Below, in pieces: positions 18,692 through 26,978 of a stretch of DNA of 64,000 nucleotides. The first letter of the stretch is position 1. Every line of letters begins with the position of its first letter. The stretch covers positions 120,382 to 184,381 of the forward strand of contig CALUXS010000004.1 of assembly GCA_944324805.1 (NCBI GenBank). The letters are read 5' to 3'. Source of the DNA: an uncultured Acholeplasmatales bacterium. Its GTDB lineage: Bacteria; Bacillota_I; Bacilli_A; Acholeplasmatales; Anaeroplasmataceae. The position numbers and the translations under genes are program-made. Below the pieces are notes generated by a model. The model did no database searches. It saw only the letters and a list, made by a program, of their open reading frames with translations, and was not told the DNA's origin.

Positions 18692-19807
18692 CTATTTTTT
18701 TGAAGTAATACATTCTTGATTATCTGGATTAAAAATATGACATTTTTCCATATCGAAAGCTAACTCTATTTGATCACCAAAATTAACCTTAATTTGTGGA
18801 CTAATAGTTGCACATAAATTAGTATTAGCTATATTTACATAAACATTCTTTGTAGCTCCTAATAATTCAACAACATCAACAACAGCATTAAACTTAGATT
18901 TATCAAATTTTTGTTTTACTATTTCACCAGCATAAATATCTTCTGGTCTAATTCCTAAAATAATAGGTTTTTCTATCAAATTCTCTTTTTTTACGAATTC
19001 CAATTTATCAACTGGGATTATAAATTTATTACCATCTGATGTTGTAAAACAACCTTTTTTATCTATTACACCATCAATAAAATTCATAGCAGGAGTTCCT
19101 ATAAATCCCGCAACAAACATATTAGTAGGTTTTTCGTATATTTCTTCAGGTGCTCCGACTTGTTGTATGTATCCATCTTTCATTACTACAATTCTAGTTG
19201 CCATTGTCATAGCTTCAGTTTGATCATGTGTTACATAAATTGTTGTTGTATCTCCTAAGCTATTATGTAATCTAATTAGTTCTGAACGCATAAGCACTCT
19301 TAACTTTGCATCTAAGTTTGATAAAGGTTCATCCATTAAAAATACTTTTGCATCACGAACAATTGCACGACCTAATGCAACACGCTGACGTTGACCGCCT
19401 GATAATGCTCTAGGCTTACGATCTAGATAAGCTGTTAATCCTAACTTTTCAGCTACAGCCTTTACTTTTCTGTCTATTTCTTCTTTAGGTTCTTTTCTCA
19501 ATTTAAGAGCAAAGGCTATATTTTTATATACTGACATGTGAGGATATAAAGCATAGTTTTGGAATACCATAGCGATGTTTCGATCCTTAGGCGCCACATT
19601 ATTAATTTTTCTACCATCAATAAATAGCTCTCCAGATGATATTTCTTCAAGCCCTGCAATCATACGTAATGTCGTTGATTTGCCACATCCTGATGGGCCT
19701 ACTAAAACAATAAATTCCTTATCTTTTATTTCTAAATTAAAATCAAAAACTGCTTGAACTCCATTTGAATAAATTTTATTAATATTTTTAAAAACTACAT
19801 TTGCCAT
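18692..19807 (-). CDS. Sugar ABC transporter ATPase (MsmK/UgpC type)
   Basis: This is a 371-aa ATPase with Walker A GPSGCGKS, Q-loop NYALYPHM, signature LSGGQRQRVALGRAIV, Walker B VFLMDEP and the H-loop VTHDQTEAMT. It has a C-terminal TOBE-type regulatory domain. Many Bacillota share one MsmK-type ATPase among several importers; here it sits within the operon of its permeases. The start follows TAGGAGGGTAAT. Confidence 0.95.
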   Translation of the reverse strand: MANVVFKNINKIYSNGVQAVFDFNLEIKDKEFIVLVGPSGCGKSTTLRMIAGLEEISSGELFIDGRKINNVAPKDRNIAMVFQNYALYPHMSVYKNIAFALKLRKEPKEEIDRKVKAVAEKLGLTAYLDRKPRALSGGQRQRVALGRAIVRDAKVFLMDEPLSNLDAKLRVLMRSELIRLHNSLGDTTTIYVTHDQTEAMTMATRIVVMKDGYIQQVGAPEEIYEKPTNMFVAGFIGTPAMNFIDGVIDKKGCFTTSDGNKFIIPVDKLEFVKKENLIEKPIILGIRPEDIYAGEIVKQKFDKSKFNAVVDVVELLGATKNVYVNIANTNLCATISPQIKVNFGDQIELAFDMEKCHIFNPDNQECITSKK

Positions 19808-19816
19808 ATTACCCTC

Positions 19817-20701
19817 CTAATGCTTTCTAAATATTAAATAGCCTATTAAAACGCTTACAACTGCACAAATTAAAATTGATGAAATAACTTTTGTAAGGAA
19901 TCCAGCATCTTTAACAATATTTCCTATTGTGGCTGAAAAATGATAATTTTGTTCCTTAGCCTTATCGATTATCTCATTTAAGTTTTTGTTATATATATTT
20001 TTTAGTTCTTTTAATTCTTCTGATAGCTGTTCTTTTTTAGAAGAATCAGTTTCTTTATTATATTCTTCAAGCTTACTAGAAATGTTAGAAGCAATTTCAT
20101 AGTTTGCTAAGACTTCATTACCTACATTATTTAAAAACAATGTATCAAATAATTTTTCTTTTAAATCAATTTGAAGAATATTTTTTTCATTTTTATCTAA
20201 AAAAATAATTTCATCCACGCTTGTATTTACATTACTACCTAAATCGTGATAATAAATCGTACGAGGAACGAAACCTAGGTTTAGATAATATTTCCAGTAA
20301 TCTTTAATCAGTTTATCATCTTCCATAACTCGATAAGAAAATGTTTCAATATCTCCATTTTCATAACAAACTTTAATTTCTTTTAATTCATCTTCAATTT
20401 TTATTGATGGAAATAAGACAATTTCTACCGCCAAATCAGCCTTAACAATTCCATCTTGTTCGTATTCTTCAACCGAATTATATATGTATGCGCTTCCAAA
20501 ATTGGGAATTTCAAATTTATAGACTGGTTCTGTAAAAAAACCTGCTACATACATTTCCATAACCTGATCATAATTACCATTTTTTATTGCCTTTTTAGGA
20601 ATGTTTCTACCAGCACTAATAAAAGCATAAACTGATACTGTAGAAATAACAATAAATGATAAAATAATCATTAATATTGCATATAAAATTTTTTTAAACA
20701 T
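19817..20701 (-). CDS. Membrane-anchored protein of unknown function
   Basis: This protein is about 294 aa, with one N-terminal and one C-terminal membrane helix flanking an extracytoplasmic region of about 240 residues. A coiled-coil stretch lies before the second helix (SKLEEYNKE to KNIYNKNLNEI). I prefer the ATG at 20701 (MFKKIL) over one 6 codons upstream because MFKK directly starts the helix. It is the first gene after the RpiR-type operator, so it is expressed with the whole sugar locus. Function not recognised; similar double-anchored proteins can scaffold surface enzymes. Confidence 0.7.
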   Translation of the reverse strand: MFKKILYAILMIILSFIVISTVSVYAFISAGRNIPKKAIKNGNYDQVMEMYVAGFFTEPVYKFEIPNFGSAYIYNSVEEYEQDGIVKADLAVEIVLFPSIKIEDELKEIKVCYENGDIETFSYRVMEDDKLIKDYWKYYLNLGFVPRTIYYHDLGSNVNTSVDEIIFLDKNEKNILQIDLKEKLFDTLFLNNVGNEVLANYEIASNISSKLEEYNKETDSSKKEQLSEELKELKNIYNKNLNEIIDKAKEQNYHFSATIGNIVKDAGFLTKVISSILICAVVSVLIGYLIFRKH

Positions 20702-20720
20702 AATTACACCCATACCCATC

Positions 20721-20801
20721 TGTAATCGTTTTTACCAAGTATAGTATATCACATTTTTTTCATTTTACAATATAAAAAAGAAAATATTTTTCATTTTGTA
20801 A
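20721..20801 (-). promoter_or_regulatory. Sugar operon promoter with RpiR-like palindrome and cre-like box
   Basis: On the minus strand, TTGTAA (20765-20770) and TATACT (20743-20748) are 16 bp apart. Just upstream is a perfect 13-bp palindrome, GAAAA-TAT-TTTTC (20780-20792), within a wider TTACAA/TTGTAA inverted repeat (20765-20770 and 20796-20801). This is of the TGAAA...TTTCA kind bound by RpiR/MurR/NanR regulators. A cre-like sequence (TGTAATCGTTTTTACC, 20721-20736) lies between -10 and the start codon and would allow CcpA repression. Confidence 0.6.
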
Positions 20802-20830
20802 TAAAAAAAAGAAAGTTTTGACTTTCTTCT

Positions 20831-21646
20831 TTAGATTGCCTTATTAGATACTGTTTCTGAACTAATAAATTTGTTTGTCACATCTTCTCCTAAATAATTT
20901 AGCATAGCTTGATAAAGCATATCAAAAATGTAAATTTGAGAAATGATTGAAGCTGAACTTCCTCCTTCATATGCTGCTTCTTTTTTACTTGATACAAAAA
21001 GATAATTAGCATATTTTGCTAAAGGAGACTTCTCATAATTAGTAACAACAACTATTGGGACATTTTTTTGTTTACAAACCTCAGCCAAATCAATTACATC
21101 TAAGGTTCCTCCACTAACTGAAACTAATACAACTAAATCATTTTCATTTAAACTACTTGCAAAAATGTTTTGAAGATGACTATCTGATGAAGTAAACGCT
21201 GAGATTCCTAGTTTCAATAAAACTAATTCAAAAAAATGAACAGCAACTTCAGAATTTCCAACTCCAAAAACACATAACCTTTTTGCAGCTAATATTTTTT
21301 TGGCGGCCTCTTCATACATTTTTTTATTTAAATTTTTTGATGTAAAGTCTAATCCAGCTAATATCTTATTTAATAAAAAATTTTCCTCTTTGTCACTTAT
21401 TGTTGTTTCACTAGCCAAATCTTTACTTAATGCCAGTTTAAAATCCTGGAATCCTTTATAGCCTATTTTTTTACAAAAACGCAGGATTGTTGCCTCTGCA
21501 ACATCCAATTTCATTGCTAGTTCTGTTATTGACATATAGATTATTTCATTAAAATCTATTTTTTCTAGTTTATCAATAACAATTCGTTCAGTTTTTGTAG
21601 AAAAAGGCTTAATACTAGCAATGCGTTGAATTACACTTCCTTCCAT
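20831..21646 (-). CDS. RpiR/MurR family transcriptional regulator
   Basis: This is a 271-aa protein. The N-terminal HTH of the RpiR family spans about 1-80 (MKLDVAEATILRFCKKIGYKGFQDFK). The C-terminal SIS sugar-phosphate domain spans about 110-250, with VSVSGGTLDVI and VVVTNYEKSPLAKYAN. The ligand is likely an amino-sugar phosphate, as in NanR of Clostridium. It precedes the sugar operon in the same direction with a promoter in between. The palindrome at 20780-20792 is its probable operator. Confidence 0.9.
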   Translation of the reverse strand: MEGSVIQRIASIKPFSTKTERIVIDKLEKIDFNEIIYMSITELAMKLDVAEATILRFCKKIGYKGFQDFKLALSKDLASETTISDKEENFLLNKILAGLDFTSKNLNKKMYEEAAKKILAAKRLCVFGVGNSEVAVHFFELVLLKLGISAFTSSDSHLQNIFASSLNENDLVVLVSVSGGTLDVIDLAEVCKQKNVPIVVVTNYEKSPLAKYANYLFVSSKKEAAYEGGSSASIISQIYIFDMLYQAMLNYLGEDVTNKFISSETVSNKAI

Positions 21647-21789
21647 AATCCACCATTAAAGCAATTAATGCTCCCTTTCCTATGTAAAACGCTTCTTTTA
21701 TTTTTATTATACAACAAAAAATCGTCAATACAATTCTTTTTTCAAAAAAAATATTTTACATAATATTGGAAATGCTGACTAATTAGAAA

Positions 21790-21838
21790 CAAAAAATCCT
21801 TGAATTAGGCCAATTTTATTGTCATAATTCAAGGATTT
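21790..21838 (-). terminator. Terminator of glnA
   Basis: A perfect 14-bp stem (21794-21807 with 21825-21838, AAATCCTTGAATTA) is followed on the minus strand by six T residues. It lies 20 bp after the glnA stop. Confidence 0.9.
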
Positions 21839-21857
21839 ATTATAATTATTTTATTTA

Positions 21858-23210
21858 TTAATAACGCATTAAATATTGCTTAATTTCCCATTCAGTTACT
21901 TGACGACGATATTCATCCCATTCAATCTTCTTTGCTTGAACTATTTTCTCACAAATATGATCGCCCATAGCTTTTTTAATTAAATCATCCTTTTGGAATG
22001 CTTTTATAGCTTCATGTAAATTTGCAGGCAAGCTATAAACACCAATATTTTCTCTTTGCTCATCTGACATTTTAAATAAATTATCATAAATTGGTGGCAT
22101 ATCCTTACAATTACCTGCTATTCCATCTAGACCAGCAGCTAATATTGCTGCCATAGCTAAATATGGATTTGCAGCAACGTCAACGCTTCTAACCTCTGTT
22201 CTTGTTTTCATACCACGAGCAGCAGGAATACGAATCATTGTTGAACGATTACTATCACTCCAAGAAATATAACAAGGAGCTTCAAATCCAGGAACTATAC
22301 GCTTATATGAGTTAACAATTGGATTAGTAATTAAGCAAAATCCACTTGCATGAGCTAGAATTCCTGAAATCCATTTGTTACATAATTCAGATAAACCATT
22401 TGTTGTATTAGGATCATAGAATGCATTTTTACCATCATCCTTAACTAATGAGCAGTTTGCATGCATACCTGAACCATTAATACCATATATTGGTTTTGGC
22501 ATAAATGTTGCATGTAAACCATGACGACGAGCAACGTTTTTAACTACAATTTTAAATGTTTGTACATGATCACATGCTTCTAGTGCACTATCAAAACGGA
22601 AATTAATTTCATGTTGTGATTTTGAAACTTCATGATGAGCAGCTTCTACAACAAAACCTATTCTTTGTAATTCAGCAACAATATCACGACGACAATCTTC
22701 AGCACAATCAATTGGAGAAAGGTCGAAGTATCCACCATTATCATTAAATTCTAATGTTGGCTTACCATTAGCATCTAATTTAAATAAGAAAAACTCTGGT
22801 TCTAAACCTACATTAAATGCTTTAAATCCCATTTCATTCATACGCTTTAAATTACGTTTTAGAACTCCACGTGGATCTCCTTCAAATGGTATATGATTAC
22901 CATCTTTTCCTGGGCGATAAACATCACAAATAAATCTAGCTACCTTGCCATATGAATTGTTTTCCCAGTTTAAAACTAAAAATGTATCCAAATCTGGATG
23001 TAAGAACATATCAGCTTCATAAATACGTACAAATCCTTCAATTGAAGAACCATCGAACATTACATTATTATCTAATGCATCCTCTAATCTAGTAATAGGA
23101 ATTTCTACATTCTTTACTGTTCCAAGAATATCAGTAAATTGCATACGAATATAATGAATATTCTCCTCTTTACAAATCTTTCTAATGTCTTCTTTAGTAT
23201 ACCCTTTCAT
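21858..23210 (-). CDS. glnA: Glutamine synthetase type I
   Basis: This is a 450-aa GSI-alpha enzyme (ATP + glutamate + ammonia to glutamine). Visible motifs are [10 protein letters not shown], the metal/glutamate motif [30 protein letters not shown], the Arg-loop [10 protein letters not shown] and [15 protein letters not shown] start at ATG 23210 (MKGYTKED), 10 bp after an AGAGGAAAG site; a longer frame from 23252 would read through the leader terminator. The adenylylation-site region is of the Bacillota, non-adenylylated kind. It has its own promoter and an attenuated leader. Confidence 0.95.
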   Translation of the reverse strand: MKGYTKEDIRKICKEENIHYIRMQFTDILGTVKNVEIPITRLEDALDNNVMFDGSSIEGFVRIYEADMFLHPDLDTFLVLNWENNSYGKVARFICDVYRPGKDGNHIPFEGDPRGVLKRNLKRMNEMGFKAFNVGLEPEFFLFKLDANGKPTLEFNDNGGYFDLSPIDCAEDCRRDIVAELQRIGFVVEAAHHEVSKSQHEINFRFDSALEACDHVQTFKIVVKNVARRHGLHATFMPKPIYGINGSGMHANCSLVKDDGKNAFYDPNTTNGLSELCNKWISGILAHASGFCLITNPIVNSYKRIVPGFEAPCYISWSDSNRSTMIRIPAARGMKTRTEVRSVDVAANPYLAMAAILAAGLDGIAGNCKDMPPIYDNLFKMSDEQRENIGVYSLPANLHEAIKAFQKDDLIKKAMGDHICEKIVQAKKIEWDEYRRQVTEWEIKQYLMRY

Positions 23211-23226
23211 TCTTTCCTCTTTCCCT

Positions 23227-23261
23227 AAAAAAATAAGGTCGCAAAAAAACATTGCGACCTT
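23227..23261 (-). terminator. Intrinsic terminator in the glnA leader
   Basis: On the minus strand an 8-bp perfect stem, AAGGTCGC (23254-23261) with GCGACCTT (23235-23242), is followed by A then seven T residues. It lies between the glnA promoter and the glnA start codon, so it must be bypassed for expression. It can also end transcripts of the rnf-apbE operon arriving from upstream. Confidence 0.85.
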
Positions 23262-23297
23262 GCATTTTTTAGTATTATATTAAGCACCATTGCTTAA
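23253..23297 (-). promoter_or_regulatory. ANTAR-type dual hairpin antiterminator upstream of glnA
   Basis: Hairpin P1 (23280-23297, minus strand) is a perfect 6-bp stem TTAAGC/GCTTAA closing the six-base loop AATGGT. Hairpin P2 (23253-23264) is TGC/GCA closing the six-base loop AAGGTC, with further A-T pairing outside. Both loops have A at position 1 and G at position 4, the signature of RNA sites bound by ANTAR proteins. P2 uses the same bases as the 5' arm of the leader terminator, so P2 and terminator exclude each other. An ANTAR protein is encoded at 35,255-35,818. Confidence 0.7.
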
Positions 23298-23301
23298 CTA
23301 G

Positions 23302-23330
23302 ATATTAGCAAAAACAAATATCAATGTCAA
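23302..23330 (-). promoter_or_regulatory. glnA promoter
   Basis: TTGACA (23325-23330) and TAATAT (23302-23307) are separated by exactly 17 bp on the minus strand. Transcription would begin at or within the first bases of hairpin P1. A second -10-like TATAAT (23274-23279) has no -35 partner. Confidence 0.85.
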
Positions 23331-23341
23331 AATGAAAACGC

Positions 23342-23839
23342 TTAACAACGCATAAAATCTTTATAGCGTTTTCGTAAAACGATGGTCATAAAACCACTAA
23401 AAATCCCTGTTAGCATTGATAAAAGTGCAATCCATGGTAAATAATAAATAACACCAACTGTTGTAAGTAAAATCATTGCAATGATAATTTGACCAACACA
23501 ATGAAAAACTGACCCAATAACTGATGTACCAATAGAAGAAAAGATGTTTATTCTAGAAAAAATCATCATCATTATAAAAGCACTCATACCACCACCAAGT
23601 GACATATACCAAGTAGGTGTAAGGAATGTACCTCGTATAAACCCAACTATAAATATACGAGCAATTAAAATAAAGAAGGCATCTCTAATTGAATCTTCAT
23701 ATAAAAGAACTAAAATTATAACATTTGCTAAACCAAGTTTTACACCAGGTATACCAATTGGAATAAATGATTCTACATAAGAAACAACAACTGAAATAGC
23801 TAAAAATAGAGATAAGGTTACAACCTTTCTTGTATTCAT
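23342..23839 (-). CDS. Gx transporter family membrane protein (Hpre_diP_synt_I type)
   Basis: This is a 165-aa protein with about five membrane helices. GIPGVKLGLANVI and FIRGTF are typical of the family once called heptaprenyl diphosphate synthase component I, related to ECF-type membrane proteins. Its ATG overlaps the TGA of the NusG-II gene. The same pairing (NusG-II plus Gx) occurs with flavin transferases in Gram-positive extracellular electron transfer loci, where the pair resembles EetA/EetB; this parallel is from memory of the families. A role in supplying or anchoring an extracytoplasmic redox module is inference. Confidence 0.8.
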   Translation of the reverse strand: MNTRKVVTLSLFLAISVVVSYVESFIPIGIPGVKLGLANVIILVLLYEDSIRDAFFILIARIFIVGFIRGTFLTPTWYMSLGGGMSAFIMMMIFSRINIFSSIGTSVIGSVFHCVGQIIIAMILLTTVGVIYYLPWIALLSMLTGIFSGFMTIVLRKRYKDFMRC

Positions 23840-24207
23840 GATAAAATTTCTCCTTCTCCTACTATTTTAATAATTACGTCATTAGGAAGACAAGAAATTA
23901 TTTTATCAGGAGAATTAGTTATTCCCATATGTATACAATCATGTCCATAGCACTCTGATTTGGCTACCCAAACTCCACTCTTATTAGCCATAATTGTCAT
24001 TTCTGATACATCACCTTGTATTATATATTCAGTTGTCTCATCTAAGGATTCAAAATCAATTCTTAATATTTCCTCATTGTTATGAAGAACAATAGCATAT
24101 GTACTAGAATAGTTATTATTCTTAGGAAAATACAACCAAATCATACCACCTATTATTCCTAATGTGAGGATAATTATTAGAATGATATCTGCCACTTTTA
24201 TTTTCAT
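23836..24207 (-). CDS. NusG domain II-like exported protein
   Basis: This is a 123-aa protein with an N-terminal membrane anchor (about residues 7-28) and one extracytoplasmic NusG-II domain. The family motif is seen as CYGHDCIHMG, with SCLPNDVIIKI after it. It is a stand-alone NusG-II protein and not the transcription factor NusG. It is placed directly after apbE, so it is probably part of the flavin-based redox system. It ends in TGA, which shows that TGA is a stop codon here. Confidence 0.85.
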   Translation of the reverse strand: MKIKVADIILIIILTLGIIGGMIWLYFPKNNNYSSTYAIVLHNNEEILRIDFESLDETTEYIIQGDVSEMTIMANKSGVWVAKSECYGHDCIHMGITNSPDKIISCLPNDVIIKIVGEGEILS

Positions 24208-24208
24208 T

Positions 24209-26590
24209 CTATTTTATTCCTTCTGACTTATATACAATTTTACCTTCTTTAGAAAATATACCTTTTATTTGTTTTTCCTTTAAAAAACTAATTGCTTCTT
24301 CATCACTCATTGAAAAAATAGCTGTTGAATAAGCATCTAATCTACCACTATCAGAGCCTAAAATAGTTACACTATCTCTAATATCAGCAGGATAACCAGT
24401 TTTAGGGTTTATCAAATGGTGTACCATCATATCTCCATCATAATAATGTTGTTCACTTGGTGATGATGTACACACACCTATATTTGACTCACTAATTGTT
24501 GTTAAAACGGCTTGATAAACAACTTTAAAATAATCTGATGTAAATTCATATAATGTTGCGTTTGCTATATTAAAATAATAGTCATTACCTGCTGGATCTA
24601 CATCTAAAATGTCATCTTTTCCAACTAATATTTTAGCATTATTTGATGCTTTAACATTAGTATTTATTTCATCAATATAAATAGTTCCATCCTTTACTTC
24701 TAATTTAGGATTTTCATTAGGATATCCATATACATATGATATACCAACATTATAATCTTTAACCTCAGGCTTTTCTCCTAATAAAATATTTGAACTACCA
24801 GCATTTAATAGGTAATATTTAACATTATTTTGCTTTAAATATTCGTACGCTTTATTAGTGGCATATCCTTTGGCTACACCACCTAAATCTATATTACCAT
24901 CACCATTGATAATTACTTTATTACCTTCAATAGTAAGACTAGTATTATTAGCTTCGTTTAGATAAAACTTAACTTCCGTGTCTGTTGGTTTTAAGGCAGC
25001 TCCCATAGGGCCTTTTTCAAGATATTCCTTCCACTCATGATTCAAGTTACCCATAAAAGGATTAAAGTAACCATTAGTTTCTTCTTGCATTAATACTGAA
25101 AATTCTAATAATTCTTTTAATTCATTAGAAACTTCTAATTCTCTATTTTTATTTAGTTGTGCTAGCTCTGATGAATCATCTTGTCCAAACCATACATCAA
25201 AACCATCGTCTGAAATCTTATCATAAGTATTATAAATATTTTTTATTCCATCAAATATCTTATTTGCCTCAGTTTGACTACTTGCATACATTTGAAAACT
25301 AATGGCTGTCCCCATTGAATTAAACGCACCTGAATATAGTTTCCCATAATTTATCATAGTGTCATCGTCTTCTGACTTATATACAATTTTACCTTCTTTA
25401 GAAAATATACCTTTTATTTGTTTTTCCTTTAAAAAACTAATTGCTTCTTCATCACTCATTGAAAAAATAGCTGTTGAATAAGCATCTAATCTACCACTAT
25501 CAGAGCCTAAAATAGTTACACTATCTCTAATATCAGCAGGATAACCAGTTTTAGGGTTTATCAAATGGTGTACCATCATATCTCCATCATAATAATGTTG
25601 TTCACTTGGTGATGATGTACACACACCTATATTTGACTCACTAATTGTTGTTAAAACGGCTTGATAAACAACTTTAAAATAATCTGATGTAAATTCATAT
25701 AATGTTGCGTTTGCTATATTAAAATAATAGTCATTACCTGCTGGATCTACATCTAAAATGTCATCTTTTCCAACTAATATTTTAGCATTATTTGATGCTT
25801 TAACATTAGTATTTATTTCATCAATATAAATAGTTCCATCCTTTACTTCTAATTTAGGATTTTCATTAGGATATCCATATACATATGATATACCAACATT
25901 ATAATCTTTAACCTCAGGCTTTTCTCCTAATAAAATATTTGAACTACCAGCATTTAATAGGTAATATTTAACATTATTTTGCTTTAAATATTCGTACGCT
26001 TTATTAGTGGCATATCCTTTGGCTACACCACCTAAATCTATATTACCATCACCATTGATAATTACTTTATTACCTTCAATAGTAAGACTAGTATTATTAG
26101 CTTCGTTTAGATAAAACTTAACTTCCGTGTCTGTTGGTTTTAAGGCAGCTCCCATAGGGCCTTTTTCAAGATATTCCTTCCACTCATGATTCAAGTTACC
26201 CATAAAAGGATTAAAGTAACCATTAGTTTCTTCTTGCATTAATACTGAAAATTCTAATAATTCTTTTAATTCATTAGAAACTTCTAATTCTCTATTTTTA
26301 TTTAGTTGTGCTAGCTCTGATGAATCATCTTGTCCAAACCATACATCAAAACCATCGTCTGAAATCTTATCATAAGTATTATAAATATTTTTTATTCCAT
26401 CAAATATCTTATTTGCCTCAGTTTGACTACTTGCATACATTTGAAAACTAATGGCTGTCCCCATTGAATTAAACGCACCTGAATATAGTTTCCCATAATC
26501 AGTAGGTTTATCGCTTGGATTATTAGTATCATACATACAACCTGTTAATAAGCAAACTAAACCAAGTAAAGTAATAAATAACTTACGCAT
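24209..26590 (-). CDS. apbE: FAD:protein FMN transferase, tandemly duplicated
   Basis: This is a lipoprotein (LLTGC) of about 793 aa made of two complete ApbE domains that are identical in sequence. ApbE attaches FMN through a phosphoester bond to Thr/Ser in exported FMN-binding domains. Each copy keeps the FAD/metal motifs: NIDLGGVAKGYA and SGRLDAYSTAIF. A normal ApbE is about 330-370 aa with one domain. I start at ATG 26590 because the lipoprotein signal begins there. It follows rnfB in the operon, next to a giant multi-module RnfG that needs many flavin attachments. Confidence 0.9.
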   Translation of the reverse strand: MRKLFITLLGLVCLLTGCMYDTNNPSDKPTDYGKLYSGAFNSMGTAISFQMYASSQTEANKIFDGIKNIYNTYDKISDDGFDVWFGQDDSSELAQLNKNRELEVSNELKELLEFSVLMQEETNGYFNPFMGNLNHEWKEYLEKGPMGAALKPTDTEVKFYLNEANNTSLTIEGNKVIINGDGNIDLGGVAKGYATNKAYEYLKQNNVKYYLLNAGSSNILLGEKPEVKDYNVGISYVYGYPNENPKLEVKDGTIYIDEINTNVKASNNAKILVGKDDILDVDPAGNDYYFNIANATLYEFTSDYFKVVYQAVLTTISESNIGVCTSSPSEQHYYDGDMMVHHLINPKTGYPADIRDSVTILGSDSGRLDAYSTAIFSMSDEEAISFLKEKQIKGIFSKEGKIVYKSEDDDTMINYGKLYSGAFNSMGTAISFQMYASSQTEANKIFDGIKNIYNTYDKISDDGFDVWFGQDDSSELAQLNKNRELEVSNELKELLEFSVLMQEETNGYFNPFMGNLNHEWKEYLEKGPMGAALKPTDTEVKFYLNEANNTSLTIEGNKVIINGDGNIDLGGVAKGYATNKAYEYLKQNNVKYYLLNAGSSNILLGEKPEVKDYNVGISYVYGYPNENPKLEVKDGTIYIDEINTNVKASNNAKILVGKDDILDVDPAGNDYYFNIANATLYEFTSDYFKVVYQAVLTTISESNIGVCTSSPSEQHYYDGDMMVHHLINPKTGYPADIRDSVTILGSDSGRLDAYSTAIFSMSDEEAISFLKEKQIKGIFSKEGKIVYKSEGIK
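24221..25350 (-). repeat. apbE direct repeat, copy 1 (3' domain)
   Basis: These 1,130 bp recur at 25370-26499 at an offset of 1,149 bp (383 codons). I found no difference between the copies on reading them side by side, including third codon positions. The duplication keeps the frame. Confidence 0.92.
25370..26499 (-). repeat. apbE direct repeat, copy 2 (5' domain)
   Basis: This is the partner of 24221-25350. The 19-bp joint between the copies (25351-25369) encodes a short acidic linker (DDDTM) that reads through without a stop. Confidence 0.92.
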
Positions 26591-26615
26591 TAAATCACCT
26601 ATAAATTGATAAATA

Positions 26616-26638
26616 AAGCCGTGATGATTCACGGCCTT
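26616..26638 (-). terminator. Weak hairpin between rnfB and apbE
   Basis: A perfect 7-bp stem GCCGTGA/TCACGGC (26618-26624, 26629-26635) is followed on the minus strand by TTTATTTAT. The T-run is interrupted, so partial termination or a processing site is more likely than a full stop. It would set apbE below rnf expression. Confidence 0.6.
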
Positions 26639-26642
26639 ATTC

Positions 26643-26978
26643 TTATTTTAACTTAACTTTATTAACTGAACCATCCTCATTTGGATGTTCATCTAAATAC
26701 TTTCTAATCTTCTCTGCAACACCAGATTTTAATCCAGGTTTGCATTGAGAACAGTTTTGAGCTTCTTCATTTACGATAGCATTAGCATAACCAGCACAAC
26801 CAGGGTAACCGCAGGCACCACAGTTCGCATTTGGAAGCATTGCAGTAATATCAGCTACTCTTGTATCCTCTTTTACATATAAATACTTATCAGCAATTGC
26901 TAAACCTAAGCCTAACAAACAACCTAGTATAGCTAATACTAACACAGCCCATAATATTTTCATTAATTGCTCTGTCAT
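26643..26978 (-). CDS. rnfB: RnfB-like subunit, short form lacking ferredoxin domains
   Basis: This is a 111-aa protein with an N-terminal membrane helix and then the FeS domain CGACGYPGCAGYANAI...CSQCKPG, which binds one [4Fe-4S]. Usual RnfB proteins continue with two or more [4Fe-4S] ferredoxin domains (180-330 aa); here the frame ends after NKVKLK and no ferredoxin motif follows in any frame before apbE. The start overlaps the TGA of the preceding small gene (ATGA) and follows AAGGAGG. Position and sequence support RnfB, but electron entry must differ or need a partner. Confidence 0.85.
   Translation of the reverse strand: MTEQLMKILWAVLVLAILGCLLGLGLAIADKYLYVKEDTRVADITAMLPNANCGACGYPGCAGYANAIVNEEAQNCSQCKPGLKSGVAEKIRKYLDEHPNEDGSVNKVKLK

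Noticed and set aside
21858..23252. Longer glnA start at 23252 adding 14 residues
   Set aside because: It would begin inside the leader hairpin region and the extra residues are encoded by the terminator; ATG 23210 has a ribosome site and matches GSI N-termini.
23836..24207. Transcription factor NusG
   Set aside because: It has only a NusG-II-like domain behind a membrane anchor and no NGN or KOW domain; context is redox.
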